Source of the DNA: Oscarella lobularis
Taxonomy: Eukaryota; Porifera; Homoscleromorpha; Homosclerophorida; Oscarellidae
NCBI RefSeq assembly: GCF_947507565.1
Contig: NC_089184.1
Span: forward strand, 2,356,001-2,420,000
Reading direction: 5' to 3'
DNA length: 64,000 nt
Part shown: positions 63,831-64,000 of the stretch, one piece after another
Layout: every line of letters begins with the position of its first letter
Position numbering within the stretch: the stretch's first letter is position 1
The notes under the pieces: model-generated
Database searches by the model: none
Seen by the model: only the letters and a program-made list of their open reading frames with translations
What the model was told of the DNA's origin: nothing
Program-made: the position numbers and the translations under genes

Positions 63831-64000
63831 TAGATAGACTAAATGAATAAGTTCTTTACAATCTCGTTTCACCCTTCAATCTAAGGATGTAGACTTAGAA
63901 AACGTACTCTGTCGCTATTTAGACGAGAAAAGCGTCTGTCACTTTTTTCCATTCTATATTAGTCACGTGAACAAATCCTTGACTTTAAGTATTTACTCTT
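63831..64000. other. Nothing recognised
   Basis: A short AT-rich stretch to the window end. Confidence 0.4.

Overview
The window is eukaryotic and most likely from an early-branching animal such as a sponge or cnidarian; the species is inferred, not proven. The signs are genes split by short GT..AG introns (about 45-60 nt where I could phase them), animal-type domains (CARD, SH3, THAP, Death, DOMON/copper type II monooxygenase, RNF213-like) and many kinds of animal transposon. There are no bacterial operon features.

Layout. 1-13 kb: decayed DNA transposons. These are a hAT C-terminal remnant, a multi-exon Mutator-like transposase gene split by a 528-bp MITE, a THAP gene, a frameshifted SWIM-domain remnant, a 950-bp foldback and a Myb/SANT-like exon. 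13.8-29.0 kb: an array of a ~32-bp minisatellite into which two tyrosine-recombinase retrotransposons (Ngaro/DIRS type: gag, RT-RNase H, YR) have inserted in opposite orientation. The first keeps the A1-body-B1-A2-B2 split direct repeats of this class. 29.0-35.4 kb: a foldback, then ~5.3 kb of AT-rich satellite whose ~135-bp monomers form two alternating types. One stray monomer of this satellite also sits at the far left edge of the minisatellite.

37.7-39.6 kb: a compact 1.9-kb element with terminal inverted repeats and 4-bp flanking direct repeats. It carries a THAP exon and, converging on it, an intact SWIM + YqaJ-type nuclease ORF. It lies 12 bp upstream of the start codon of a multi-exon CARD-SH3-RNF213-like gene (39.6-44.6 kb) that seems to end before any AAA+ or RING module. 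45.8-55.6 kb holds host-like genes: an intronless leucine-rich-repeat protein that may be ZYG11-like, an ankyrin-repeat gene, a Death-domain fragment and a DBH-like (MOXD1-type) monooxygenase.

55.7-63.8 kb: a partial copy of the 5' end of the LRR gene, split by a nest of three inverted-repeat elements. The outer element has a 9-bp target duplication. Two more sit side by side inside it, separated and flanked by three copies of one 9-mer. One inner element encodes a pogo/Tigger-like DDE transposase. All of these, the MITE at 3.3 kb and a solo terminus at 35.7 kb share one terminal design: they start TAG(C/T)C and carry a short hairpin inside the inverted repeat. This hairpin-ended family and the THAP/SWIM/YqaJ element are the best candidates for something undescribed.
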